Positions 1-10,264 of a stretch of DNA of 40,598 nucleotides are shown in pieces (positions within the stretch are counted from its first letter, which is position 1; the number at the start of each line of letters is the position of its first letter). A program made the position numbers and the translations under genes. The notes under the pieces were generated by a model. It had not been told where the DNA came from, did not search any database, and was given only the letters and a program-made list of their open reading frames with translations. The DNA comes from Thiohalobacter sp. (GTDB lineage Bacteria > Pseudomonadota > Gammaproteobacteria > Thiohalobacterales > Thiohalobacteraceae): positions 1 to 40,598 of the forward strand of contig NZ_JALTON010000047.1 of assembly GCF_027000115.1 (NCBI RefSeq), written 5' to 3'.

Positions 1-283
1 CGGCATCCGTGCGGTCGTTCTTGTCCCGCTTCCGGTAGGGCCGCACGTACTGGGGCGCCATCAGCCGAGCCTCATGCCCCAGCTTCTGCAGCTGCCGGGC
101 CCAGTGGTGCGCCCCGCCACAGGCCTCTATGCCCACCAGACAAGGGGGCAACTTCGCAAAAAACTTCAGAAACCGCCCCCGGGTCAACCGACGCCGCAGC
201 ACCACCTCGCCCTGCGCATCCACACCACAGACCTCGAACACTTTCTTTGCCAAATCTACGCCAACTCGGTTAATCTCGCTCAT
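1..283 (-). CDS. IS110-family transposase, N-terminal part (cut by window edge)
   Basis: The reverse strand encodes 94 residues from an ATG at 283 and runs off the window start. The protein opens MSEINRVGVDLAKKVFEV, the typical start of IS110-family transposases, whose N-terminal DEDD (RuvC-like) domain cuts DNA. Visible acidic residues of that domain are D10 in VDLAK, E53 in GIEAC and the D90/D93 pair in DKNDRTDA. The C-terminal serine-containing domain would lie outside the window, so intactness cannot be judged. A strong ribosome binding site (AGGAGG) lies about 8 bases before the ATG. Family assignment is firm from the motifs; the IS name is not known. Confidence 0.9.
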   Translation of the reverse strand, partial: MSEINRVGVDLAKKVFEVCGVDAQGEVVLRRRLTRGRFLKFFAKLPPCLVGIEACGGAHHWARQLQKLGHEARLMAPQYVRPYRKRDKNDRTDA

Positions 284-370
284 GGACTCTTCCTCCTCTG
301 TTCGATTGGACTTAATCACTACCAATCTGGCACATCGATGCCGTTTAGGGGGAGGGGGAGTCCATACCAT
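1..370 (-). mobile_element. IS110-family insertion sequence, 5' end
   Basis: The element carries the transposase above. Its leader from 284 to about 370 contains the ribosome binding site and a G-rich stretch near 347-360. IS110 elements lack clear terminal inverted repeats, so the outer end is only an estimate; I place it before the palindromic repeat that starts at 410. The other end is outside the window. Confidence 0.5.
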
Positions 371-409
371 TACGGCAATCCGGGCGGCATCCGTGTTTCC
401 ACTGAAGTC

Positions 410-486
410 GCCCGGATGAAACGCAGCGAAATCGGGGAAAGCGGTGCCATGAATCCCGGATTCCGGCCTGTGGCCTGCATCCGGGC
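410..486. repeat. REP-like palindromic dispersed repeat
   Basis: The ends are perfect 9-base inverted repeats, GCCCGGATG at 410-418 and CATCCGGGC at 478-486. Inner segments AATCGGGG and ATCCCGGATT are also partly complementary. This looks like the two-unit palindromic (REP/BIME) repeats that occur many times in gammaproteobacterial genomes, but only one copy is in this window, so the dispersed nature is inferred from resemblance. The rest of 284-543 holds no gene that I can support. Confidence 0.6.
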
Positions 487-498
487 TACCTGCTGTGG

Positions 499-554
499 GT
501 GAGGCGTGAGGAGACGGATGATGGCATTCTGACGCCTGATCCCTCACCCCTCAC
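499..554. terminator. Long inverted repeat overlapping the end of cysZ, possible terminator
   Basis: GTGAGGCGTGAGG at 499-511 pairs with CCTCACCCCTCAC at 542-554 with one central mismatch, leaving a loop of 30 bases. The right arm covers the cysZ stop codon (544-546). Read on the minus strand the structure forms at the end of the queF-kinase-cysZ transcript. There is no U-tract, so it is not a classical intrinsic terminator; it may instead be another dispersed repeat, since GTGAGG units recur within each arm. Confidence 0.3.
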
Positions 555-1281
555 TCCCACGCAGCTCGCGTACCCACAGCGAGGTCGCGCCCGCCACGCC
601 GGCCGGCATGGCGATGAAGTTGACGACGGGGATCATGGTCAGCAGCAGCAGGCCGCTGCCGAAGCCCAGCCCCAGCATGCGGTGCCGGTGCAGTGTCCGG
701 CGCTGCACGCCGAACAGCAGGCGGTGGTTGGCCATCGGGTAGTCGAGGTACTCCAGCGCCAGCATCCAGGCACTGAACGCCAGCCAGAGTGCCGGGGCGG
801 CCAGGTTGAGGCCGGGGATCAGGAAGGCGAGCCCGAACGGAATCGCCCAGAGCAGGAAATAGCCGAGCTTCTGCACCTCCGCCCAGATACTGGGCAGGAT
901 GTCGGCGAGGATCTGCTTCCAGCCGCCGGTATCTTCCAGAGACTGGCCGGTGAGGTGGCGTTCCACCGCCTCGGCCAGCACCCCGTTGAAGGGTGCGGCA
1001 ATCAGGTTGGCGAGCACCGAGAAGCCATAGAACACCACCAGCAGCACGGCGCCCGCGAACAGCGGCCACAGCAGGTACTGCAGCCAGTCCAGCCAGTCCG
1101 GCAGCCAGCCGAGGAGCTGCGTCATCAGCGCATCGAAGGCGTGCCAGGCGTAGCCGATCAGCCCGCCGAAGACCAGCAGGTTGACGGCCAGCGGGATGAG
1201 CACGAAGCGGCGCAGGCGCGGCTGGCGAATCAGCCGCAGACCCGCCAGCACGTGTCCCCAGCCGCGGAGAAAGGACTTCAT
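544..1281 (-). CDS. cysZ: CysZ-type sulfate transporter / EI24-domain membrane protein
   Basis: The product is a 245-residue inner-membrane protein of the CysZ/EI24 family, which takes up sulfate for cysteine synthesis in enteric bacteria. Hydrophobic segments lie near residues 20-45, 65-100, 145-185 and 205-235, the usual four-block pattern, and length is close to E. coli CysZ (253). The start MKSFLRGWGH at 1281 is chosen because homologs begin this way; an upstream in-frame ATG would add 41 arginine-rich residues read from inside the kinase gene. The start codon overlaps the kinase stop (ATGA), implying translational coupling. The two upstream genes have no sulfur link, so a sulfate role is inferred from the family only. 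Confidence 0.8.
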   Translation of the reverse strand: MKSFLRGWGHVLAGLRLIRQPRLRRFVLIPLAVNLLVFGGLIGYAWHAFDALMTQLLGWLPDWLDWLQYLLWPLFAGAVLLVVFYGFSVLANLIAAPFNGVLAEAVERHLTGQSLEDTGGWKQILADILPSIWAEVQKLGYFLLWAIPFGLAFLIPGLNLAAPALWLAFSAWMLALEYLDYPMANHRLLFGVQRRTLHRHRMLGLGFGSGLLLLTMIPVVNFIAMPAGVAGATSLWVRELRGSEG

Positions 1282-2558
1282 GCCGCGGCTTCCTCGAGCG
1301 CGACCAGGGCGCGACAGGCGAGGCGGGCGGTGCCGAAGGCGGCGTCGTTGTGGGCCGCGCGTTCCACCGGGATGCCGAGGATGCGCTCGCGGATGGCCAG
1401 CCATGCGGGATTGCGTGCACCGCCGCCGAGGCTGATCACCCGCTTCGGCCAGGGCGCGCCCAGTTCGGTGAGGCGGCGATAGCCGAGGCGCTCGATGCGT
1501 GCCAGGCCTTCCAGCAGCCCCTGGAAGAAGCGCGCGTCGTCCTTCGGGCGCGGGGTCAGGCGGGGCGACAGGTCGGGATCGGGAATCGGGAAGCGTTCGC
1601 CCGGTGCGCGCAGCGGGTAGTAGTCGAGGCAGACGCCGCGCGAGGGGTGCAGGCGAGGGGTCAGCGCCTCCATTTCGGCATCGGTAAAGAATGCCTGCAG
1701 CACGGCGCCGCCGGCGTTGGAGGCGCCGCCGGCCAGCCAGACGTCCCCCAGCCGGTGGCTGTAGACGCCCAGTTCCGGGGCGAACAGGGGCTCGGGGGAC
1801 AGCAGCTTCATGACCAGCGTGCTGCCGAGCACGGTCACGGCATCACCGGGCCGGTGGGCGCCGGTGGCGATGACCGCCGCGGTGCTGTCGGTGGTGCCCA
1901 CGAACACCCGGGCCGTTTCCGGCAGTCCCCAGCGCTCGGCCAGCATGGCGCCCACCGTCCCCAGCAGGGTGCCGGGCTCGACCACCTCGGGCAGCAGGGG
2001 GCGTGCCTCCGGCAGGGCTTCCAGCCACTCGGGCCAGGTACCGGCCAGCGGATCCCAGCCGAGCTTGAGGGCGTGGTGGGCGTCGGTGATGCCGTAGCGG
2101 CCGCTGAGACGTCCCAGGATCCAGTCGGTCTGGTGCAGGGCGTGGCGGGCGTCGGGCATTTCCGCCGCCAGGTCGAGCAGGCGGGCCAGGCTGGAGGTGG
2201 GCGTGGCGGCCGGGCTGTCAGGCGCCAGTGCGGCGATACGGGCCGCGGCGTCGCGGGCGGCGCTGTCGTTGTACATCCGCGCCGGGGTCAGCGGCTGGCC
2301 GGATTCGTCGGCCAGCAGCAGGGTGCCCGCGGTGCCATCGACCGAGAGGGCGGCGACATGGCCAAGGAGGTCCGGTCCCAGTGCCTGCATCACCGCGTCC
2401 AGCGCGTCCCACCAGTCTGCTGGCTTCTGGGTCACCCGGTTGTCCACGACATGGGAGGGCGGCAGCGGTGCCTCGGCACGACCCACCGGCCGGTCGTCCT
2501 CGATGACGATGCCGCGTACCCCGGAAGTGCCAAAGTCGAGTCCGAGGCAGAGTCCCAT
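1278..2558 (-). CDS. FGGY-family sugar kinase, probably D-ribulose kinase-like
   Basis: This 426-residue protein has the two-domain FGGY carbohydrate kinase fold. The N-terminal phosphate loop is LGLDFGTSGVRG (residues 5-16) and the second ATP-binding half begins about residue 215 (VFVGTTDSTAAVIATGA). The C-terminal FGGY signature is seen in ISLGGGARNPAW followed by a PVERAAHNDAAFG segment. At 426 residues it is shorter than typical xylulokinases (about 480-500) and resembles the short cyanobacterial and plant group shown to phosphorylate D-ribulose; that substrate is an inference from length and the DFGTSG start. It lies 11 bases after queF and overlaps cysZ by 4 bases, so the three are probably one operon. 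A GAGGGA ribosome binding site precedes the ATG. Confidence 0.8.
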   Translation of the reverse strand: MGLCLGLDFGTSGVRGIVIEDDRPVGRAEAPLPPSHVVDNRVTQKPADWWDALDAVMQALGPDLLGHVAALSVDGTAGTLLLADESGQPLTPARMYNDSAARDAAARIAALAPDSPAATPTSSLARLLDLAAEMPDARHALHQTDWILGRLSGRYGITDAHHALKLGWDPLAGTWPEWLEALPEARPLLPEVVEPGTLLGTVGAMLAERWGLPETARVFVGTTDSTAAVIATGAHRPGDAVTVLGSTLVMKLLSPEPLFAPELGVYSHRLGDVWLAGGASNAGGAVLQAFFTDAEMEALTPRLHPSRGVCLDYYPLRAPGERFPIPDPDLSPRLTPRPKDDARFFQGLLEGLARIERLGYRRLTELGAPWPKRVISLGGGARNPAWLAIRERILGIPVERAAHNDAAFGTARLACRALVALEEAAA

Positions 2559-2569
2559 GGCGCGATCCC

Positions 2570-2959
2570 TCAGGGCAGGGTGACGGGTGGCGGCGGCGTC
2601 CAGTCCGGCGCCCGATGCTCGGCCACCACCGTGGTGTAGATGCCGCCGCGGACGTTGAAATCCGCGGTCAGTCGCATGAAGCGCGGGGCGCAGGCGGCGA
2701 CCAGATCGGCGAGGATGCGGTTGGTCACCGCTTCATGGAAGGCCCCTTCCTCGCGGAAGGACCAGACGTACAGCTTCAGCGACTTCAGTTCCACGCACAG
2801 CCGGTCCGGCACGTACTCGATGTGCAGGGTGGCGAAGTCGGGCTGGCCGGTCTTCGGGCACAGGCAGGTGAATTCCGGCACCCGGATGCGGATGCTGTAG
2901 TCGCGCTCGGGGTTCGGATTGTCGAAGGTTTCCAGGGAACGGGAAGGGCGGGTGCTCAT
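2570..2959 (-). CDS. queF: NADPH-dependent 7-cyano-7-deazaguanine reductase QueF (short form)
   Basis: QueF reduces the nitrile of preQ0 to the amine of preQ1 with NADPH, a cytosolic step in making the tRNA base queuosine. The protein has 129 residues, the unimodular form as in Bacillus subtilis, not the two-domain form of E. coli. The catalytic cysteine is C34 in [12 protein letters not shown] with D41 as its partner; the QueF motif is at 57-64 (ELKSLKLY), and F74-H75-E76 follow. No preQ1 riboswitch is evident in the short upstream region. It is the first gene of a likely operon with the kinase and cysZ, and diverges from smc. A second queuosine gene, queA, begins at 40243. Confidence 0.95.
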   Translation of the reverse strand: MSTRPSRSLETFDNPNPERDYSIRIRVPEFTCLCPKTGQPDFATLHIEYVPDRLCVELKSLKLYVWSFREEGAFHEAVTNRILADLVAACAPRFMRLTADFNVRGGIYTTVVAEHRAPDWTPPPPVTLP

Positions 2960-2965
2960 CCGGCC

Positions 2966-3126
2966 AAGATACAGGATTCATGATGCAAGATACAAGTAAA
3001 CCAGTGAAAACAGGGGGGTTGCGCCGGTTTCTCGGGCGTGTTCGAGCTCGTTGCGAGCGACGGGCGGCGATCCCGCTTTCAGGGTTGCTGTCAATCCTTG
3101 TTCGACCCGGATGCATCTTGTATCTT
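2966..3126. promoter_or_regulatory. queF/smc divergent region with three AAGATACARG repeats
   Basis: The 175-base gap between queF and smc holds AAGATACAGG at 2966-2975, AAGATACAAG at 2987-2996 (same direction, 21 bases apart, about two helical turns), and the inverse CTTGTATCTT at 3117-3126, just before the smc start at 3135. They could bind a regulator of one or both genes, or be remnants of a repeat. I found no convincing -35/-10 pair. Confidence 0.3.
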
Positions 3127-3134
3127 CGCGCCCC

Positions 3135-6100
3135 ATGCGCCTCACCAAGCTCAAGCTCGCCGGCTTCAAGTCCTTCGTCGATCCGACCACCATCCCCATT
3201 CCCAGCAACCTGGTCGGCATCGTCGGCCCGAACGGCTGCGGCAAGTCGAACACCATCGACGCCGTGCGCTGGGTCATGGGCGAGAGTTCCGCCAAGCACC
3301 TGCGCGGCGACTCCATGGCCGACGTCATCTTCAACGGCTCCAACACCCGCAAGCCGGTCGGCCAGGCCAGCGTCGAGCTGGTGTTCGACAACAGCGACGG
3401 CAAGCTCACCGGGCAGTATGCCCATTACAACGAGATTTCCATCAAGCGTCAGGTGACGCGCGACGGCCAGTCGCAGTATTTCCTCAACGGTACCCGGTGC
3501 CGACGCCGCGACATCACCGATATCTTCCTCGGCACCGGTCTCGGCCCGCGCAGCTATTCGATCATCGAGCAGGGCATGATCTCGCGTCTCATTGAGGCCA
3601 AGCCCGAGGAACTGCGCGTGTTCCTGGAGGAGGCCGCGGGCATTTCCAAGTACAAGGAACGCCGTCGGGAGACCGAGAACCGCATTCGGCACACGCGGGA
3701 AAATCTGGATCGTCTCAATGACCTGCGGGAAGAAATCGAGAAACAGCTCGACAAGCTGCAGCGCCAGGCCCGCACCGCCGAGCGTTACAAGGAACTGAAG
3801 CAGCAGGAACGCCGGCTCAAGGCCGAGCTGATCGCCCTGCGCCATCGTGCGCTGCATGCCGACATCGCCGCCCGCGAGCAGGACATCGCCCGGCGCCAGA
3901 CCGCGCTGGAGGCGGTGATCGCCGACCAGCGGGCGCTGGAGGCGGCGATCGAGAAGTCGCGCGCGGCCCAGGCCGAGGCCAACGACGCCTTCAACGAGGT
4001 GCAGGGCCGCTACTACGGCCTGGGGGCCGAGATCGCGCGCATCGAGCAGGCCATCCAGCATGCCCGCGAAACCCGCCAGCGCCAGGCGCAGGAGCTGGGC
4101 AAGGCCGAGCAGGCCTGGAACGAGATCGAGGCCCACATCAGTGTGGACGGGCAGCGGCTGGAGGAACTGGCCGCCCAGCTCGCGCTGCGGCTGCCCGAGC
4201 TGGAATCCCTGCGTGGCCGGGCGGAGGCCTCGCAGGCGGCGCTGGCCGAGGCCGAGCAGGCGATGGCCGCCTGGCAGCAGGACTGGGAGGACTTCAATCG
4301 CCGCGCGCAGGAACCGCAGCGGACCGCCGAGGTCGAGCGCACCCGCATCGATCACCTGGAGCGCCAGCAGATGCAGATCGCCCAGCGGCTGGAGCGCATC
4401 GCCGAGGAGCGCGAGCGACTGAATAGCGAGGCGCTGGAGGCCGAGATCGGCGAACTGGAGGCCGAGGCGGCGCGGCGCGCCGAGCAGGCGACGGCGCTGG
4501 AAGCGAAGCTGGAGACGGTGCGTGGCCGCATCGCCGGGTTGCGCGAGCAGGTGCAGCAGCAGTCCGCCGAACTCGACGACGCCCGCAATGCCTTCCGCGA
4601 GGCGCGTGCGCGGCTGGTATCGCTGGAGGCCCTGCAGCGGGCGGCGCTGGGCGAGGACGACGGCCTGGTGCAGGGCTGGCTCAACAGCCAGGGCCTGGCC
4701 GACGCGCCGCGGCTGGCACAGGAGATCGAGGTCGCCGACGGCTGGGAGTGCGCCGTGGAGACGGTGCTGGGGGATACCCTCGAGGCCGTCTGTGTGGACG
4801 ACCTGGCCGCAGTCGCGCCGGCGCTGGCCGGACTGGACACGGGCCGGGTGGCGCTGATCGAGCGCCGCGCCGCCGGCGGCGCCGGGGCGGGGGCATCGCC
4901 GCTGCTGGACAAGGTCCGCGCCCCGTTCGATCTGGGCGCCGTGCTCTCCGGCATTCATGTCGCCGAATCGCTCGACGAGGCACTGGCCCTGCGTGCCCGG
5001 CTGGCGCCGCACGAATCCGTCGTCACCCGTGACGGGGTCTGGCTGTCGCCGGCCTGGGTGCGCATCAGCCGCACCCAGGACGCCCGTTCCGGCGTCCTGC
5101 AAAGAGAAAAGGAAATCAATGAGCTGGAGAAGTCTTCGCAAGAGATTTCTCGGCAAATCGAAACGCTCTCCGCGGCACTGGAGTCTGCCCGCGAACGGCT
5201 GGCCGAGGCCGAGGCCGAACGCGACCAGGTGCAGGCACAGGTCAACCAGGCGCATCGCGATCACAGCGAGGTGAGGTCGCGGCTGGACGCCCGCCGATCA
5301 CGGCTGGAGCAGGCCCGCAACCGGCTCGAGGGTCTGGCGCGGGAAGCCGCCGAACTCGAGGAGCAGCGCAGCCGTGCCGGCGAGGAACACGAATCGGCGC
5401 GGCGCCGGCTGCACGAGGCGCTGGCGGCCATGGAAACCCTGGCCGAGGAGCGCACCCGCCGCGAGGCCGAGCGCGAGGAACTGCGCGCCCGGCTGGAGGC
5501 CGCCCGGGCCCAGGCGCAGGCCGACCGCGACGCGGCCCACGGTCTGGATGTCCAGATCGAATCCATGCGCACCGCCCAGGCCAGCACCCGCGAAAACCTG
5601 GAGCGCATGCAGGGCCAGCAGGTCCACCTGCGCCAGCGCCGCGAGGAGCTGCGCGAGGCCCTGGCCGGCGGCGAGGCCCCGCTGGCCGAACAGGAGGCGG
5701 AGCTGGCCGCGCTGCTGGAGAAGCGCAGCGCAGTGGAAACCGATCTGGCCGAGGCGCGGCGGCGACTGGAGGCCATCGAGCACGAGCTGCGCGAGCAGGA
5801 GCAGAAGCGGGCGGCGGCCGAGCGCGAGGTGCAGGACCAGCGCGAGCAGTTGTCGCAGGCGCGCATGGCCTGGCAGGAGATCAAGGTCCGGGCCGACACC
5901 CTGATCGAGCAGCTGGCGGAGACCGGCTTCGAACTGGAGGCACTGCAGAACGCGTTGCCCGAGGATGCCGATCTTGCGGTCTGGGAGCGCGAGGTGGAGG
6001 ACATGGAGCGGCGCATCCAGCGGCTCGGTCCCATCAACCTGGCGGCCATCGAGGAGTTCGAGGAAGAGTCCGAGCGCAAGCGCTATCTGGATGCCCAGCA

Positions 6101-6638
6101 CGCCGATCTCACCGAGGCGCTGGAGACCCTCGAGGATGCCATCCGCAAGATCGACCGCGAGACCCGCACCCGTTTCAAGGAGACCTTCGACAAGGTCAAT
6201 GCCGGCCTGCAGCGCATGTTCCCGCGCCTGTTCGGCGGCGGTCACGCCTACCTGGAACTGACCGGCGAGGACCTGCTGGACACCGGCGTGGCGGTGATGG
6301 CGCGCCCGCCCGGCAAGCGCAACAGCACCATCCACCTGCTCTCGGGCGGGGAAAAGGCGCTGACCGCTGTCGCCCTGGTGTTTGCCATCTTCGAGCTCAA
6401 TCCCTCGCCCTTCTGCATGCTCGACGAGGTGGATGCGCCGCTGGACGATGCCAACGTCGGGCGCTTCTGCGACCTGGTGCGGGAGATGTCGGAGCGGGTG
6501 CAGTTCATCTTCATCACCCACAACAAGATCACCATGGAACTGGCCAACCAGCTCACCGGCGTGACCATGCACGAGCCCGGCGTGTCCCGGCTGGTGGCCG
6601 TGGACATCGACGAGGCGGCCAGGATGGCGGCCATGTAG
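3135..6638 (+). CDS. smc: Chromosome segregation protein SMC
   Basis: SMC is the ATP-driven, DNA-clamping core of bacterial condensin, acting on the nucleoid with ScpA and ScpB. The product has 1167 residues. The N-terminal ATPase half has Walker A GPNGCGKSN (31-39); long E/A/R-rich coiled coils (about 165-500 and 660-1010) flank a hinge at about 510-640; the C-terminal half has the ABC signature LLSGGEKA (near 1067) and Walker B FCMLDEVDAPLDD (near 1092). The start MRLTKLKLAGFKSF at 3135 matches the family; reading further upstream in frame adds only unconserved residues. zipA and ligA follow in the same direction. Most gammaproteobacteria of the E. coli group use MukB instead, so this SMC argues against Enterobacterales. 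Confidence 0.97.
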   Translation: MRLTKLKLAGFKSFVDPTTIPIPSNLVGIVGPNGCGKSNTIDAVRWVMGESSAKHLRGDSMADVIFNGSNTRKPVGQASVELVFDNSDGKLTGQYAHYNEISIKRQVTRDGQSQYFLNGTRCRRRDITDIFLGTGLGPRSYSIIEQGMISRLIEAKPEELRVFLEEAAGISKYKERRRETENRIRHTRENLDRLNDLREEIEKQLDKLQRQARTAERYKELKQQERRLKAELIALRHRALHADIAAREQDIARRQTALEAVIADQRALEAAIEKSRAAQAEANDAFNEVQGRYYGLGAEIARIEQAIQHARETRQRQAQELGKAEQAWNEIEAHISVDGQRLEELAAQLALRLPELESLRGRAEASQAALAEAEQAMAAWQQDWEDFNRRAQEPQRTAEVERTRIDHLERQQMQIAQRLERIAEERERLNSEALEAEIGELEAEAARRAEQATALEAKLETVRGRIAGLREQVQQQSAELDDARNAFREARARLVSLEALQRAALGEDDGLVQGWLNSQGLADAPRLAQEIEVADGWECAVETVLGDTLEAVCVDDLAAVAPALAGLDTGRVALIERRAAGGAGAGASPLLDKVRAPFDLGAVLSGIHVAESLDEALALRARLAPHESVVTRDGVWLSPAWVRISRTQDARSGVLQREKEINELEKSSQEISRQIETLSAALESARERLAEAEAERDQVQAQVNQAHRDHSEVRSRLDARRSRLEQARNRLEGLAREAAELEEQRSRAGEEHESARRRLHEALAAMETLAEERTRREAEREELRARLEAARAQAQADRDAAHGLDVQIESMRTAQASTRENLERMQGQQVHLRQRREELREALAGGEAPLAEQEAELAALLEKRSAVETDLAEARRRLEAIEHELREQEQKRAAAEREVQDQREQLSQARMAWQEIKVRADTLIEQLAETGFELEALQNALPEDADLAVWEREVEDMERRIQRLGPINLAAIEEFEEESERKRYLDAQHADLTEALETLEDAIRKIDRETRTRFKETFDKVNAGLQRMFPRLFGGGHAYLELTGEDLLDTGVAVMARPPGKRNSTIHLLSGGEKALTAVALVFAIFELNPSPFCMLDEVDAPLDDANVGRFCDLVREMSERVQFIFITHNKITMELANQLTGVTMHEPGVSRLVAVDIDEAARMAAM

Positions 6639-6687
6639 GCAGGCGGCCGGCCACGACGGCCCGGTCCTTTCCAGGAGTCCCGACCGG

Positions 6688-9431
<2,744 letters not shown>

Positions 9432-9480
9432 GAGTCTCATAAGTCTCTGAACGCGTTCTGTCTGACCGTGGCGGACCGGG

Positions 9481-9568
9481 TAGGATGGGCAAAGGCCCGA
9501 AGGGCCGTGCCCATCGTGACGGTCACGGGATGCTGATGGGCACGTCGCTGCGCTCCTTTGCCCATCCT
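9481..9568. repeat. 88-bp palindromic dispersed repeat, copy A
   Basis: The element begins TAGGATGGGCAAAGG and ends CTTTGCCCATCCT, its near reverse complement, with inner inverted segments GTGCCCATC and GATGGGCAC. The same 88 bases occur at 24934-25021 with only a few substitutions and no gap. It sits between ligA and the broken gene on the minus strand. Transcribed, it could fold into a long hairpin and slow or stop transcription from either side. Confidence 0.85.
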
Positions 9569-9625
9569 GAGAACTGAGTCCGCACTTTGCCCCGGTGTCC
9601 CAGGCGCCCGCGCGGCCTTTGCAAG

Positions 9626-10091
9626 TCAGGCCACCGCCTCTCCGGCGTCGTCCTGTTCGAACACGGCCCGGAAGAGCCCCCGGTGGAACACCAGTCGCGC
9701 GTCCAGATTGAGGCGCACGCCCTCGCGGATGCGGGCCTGGCCAGCCTCGGTTTCGGCGTGGCGGGCAAGGGCCTCGCGCATCATGGCCGAGTGTTCCTCG
9801 TCGAGGCCCACGTGGCTGGAGAAGAGTTCGAGATCGGCCTCGGTGATGCCGGGGATGGTGCGCAGGCCCTTGAGCAGTTCCGTATACAGGTAGGGTATGG
9901 GCCATTCGCTGGCGATGCCCACGGCCGCGGCGGCGGCCAGCCAGTCGCCCGACTGTGTCAGGCGTGTCATGTGACTGACATAGAGCTCAAGTTCAGGGAT
10001 CAGCCGGCCGCAGGACAAAGGGCGCGTGCAGGCAGGGATGGGCGAGAATTTCCCTTTCCAGCGCTTGCATGAAGGTTTCGGCGCGGGACAT
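9626..10091 (-). pseudogene. Broken heme-oxygenase-fold (TenA/PqqC-like, iron-containing redox enzyme) gene
   Basis: A good start at 10091 with a GGAG site encodes MSRAETFMQALEREILAH, then LHAPFV and a stop at about residue 33. This is the usual opening of the TenA/PqqC-like iron-dependent family. In another frame, from about 10018 to the stop at 9626, about 130 residues match the second half of such proteins: the conserved segments ASEWPIPYLYTELLKGLR and HVGLDEEHSAMM contain likely metal-ligand E and H residues. About 70-80 middle residues that intact relatives carry, with the first metal ligands, are missing, and the frame changes at the junction. I infer an internal deletion with frameshift. 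A shortened protein from the TTG at 10018 is possible but would lack half of the metal site. Confidence 0.65.
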
Positions 10092-10264
10092 GCGGACTCC
10101 GTGACCTTGAACCCGGTGTGACAGTGGCCGCGCCACTTAGCATCCTGGCGCCGGATCGGCTACTGTAACCTCTTGTAGCCCGGGGTTATCCGCGCCCGAG
10201 GATAGGGTCCGGCACAGGGCCCGTCCACAGGGAATCCATCAACCAGGGGAAGGCAGCACAGAAG

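Noticed and set aside
2960-3050. preQ1 riboswitch before queF
   Set aside because: The leader is short and lacks the C-rich hairpin and A-rich tail of the known preQ1 classes.
3051-3134. N-terminal extension of SMC from an earlier start
   Set aside because: The extra 28 residues are unconserved and SMC proteins begin at MRLTKLKLAGFKSF-like text.
2733-5264. An 843-residue open frame on the minus strand
   Set aside because: It is antisense to smc and runs into queF; its leucine/glutamine-rich text mirrors the coiled-coil codons of smc.
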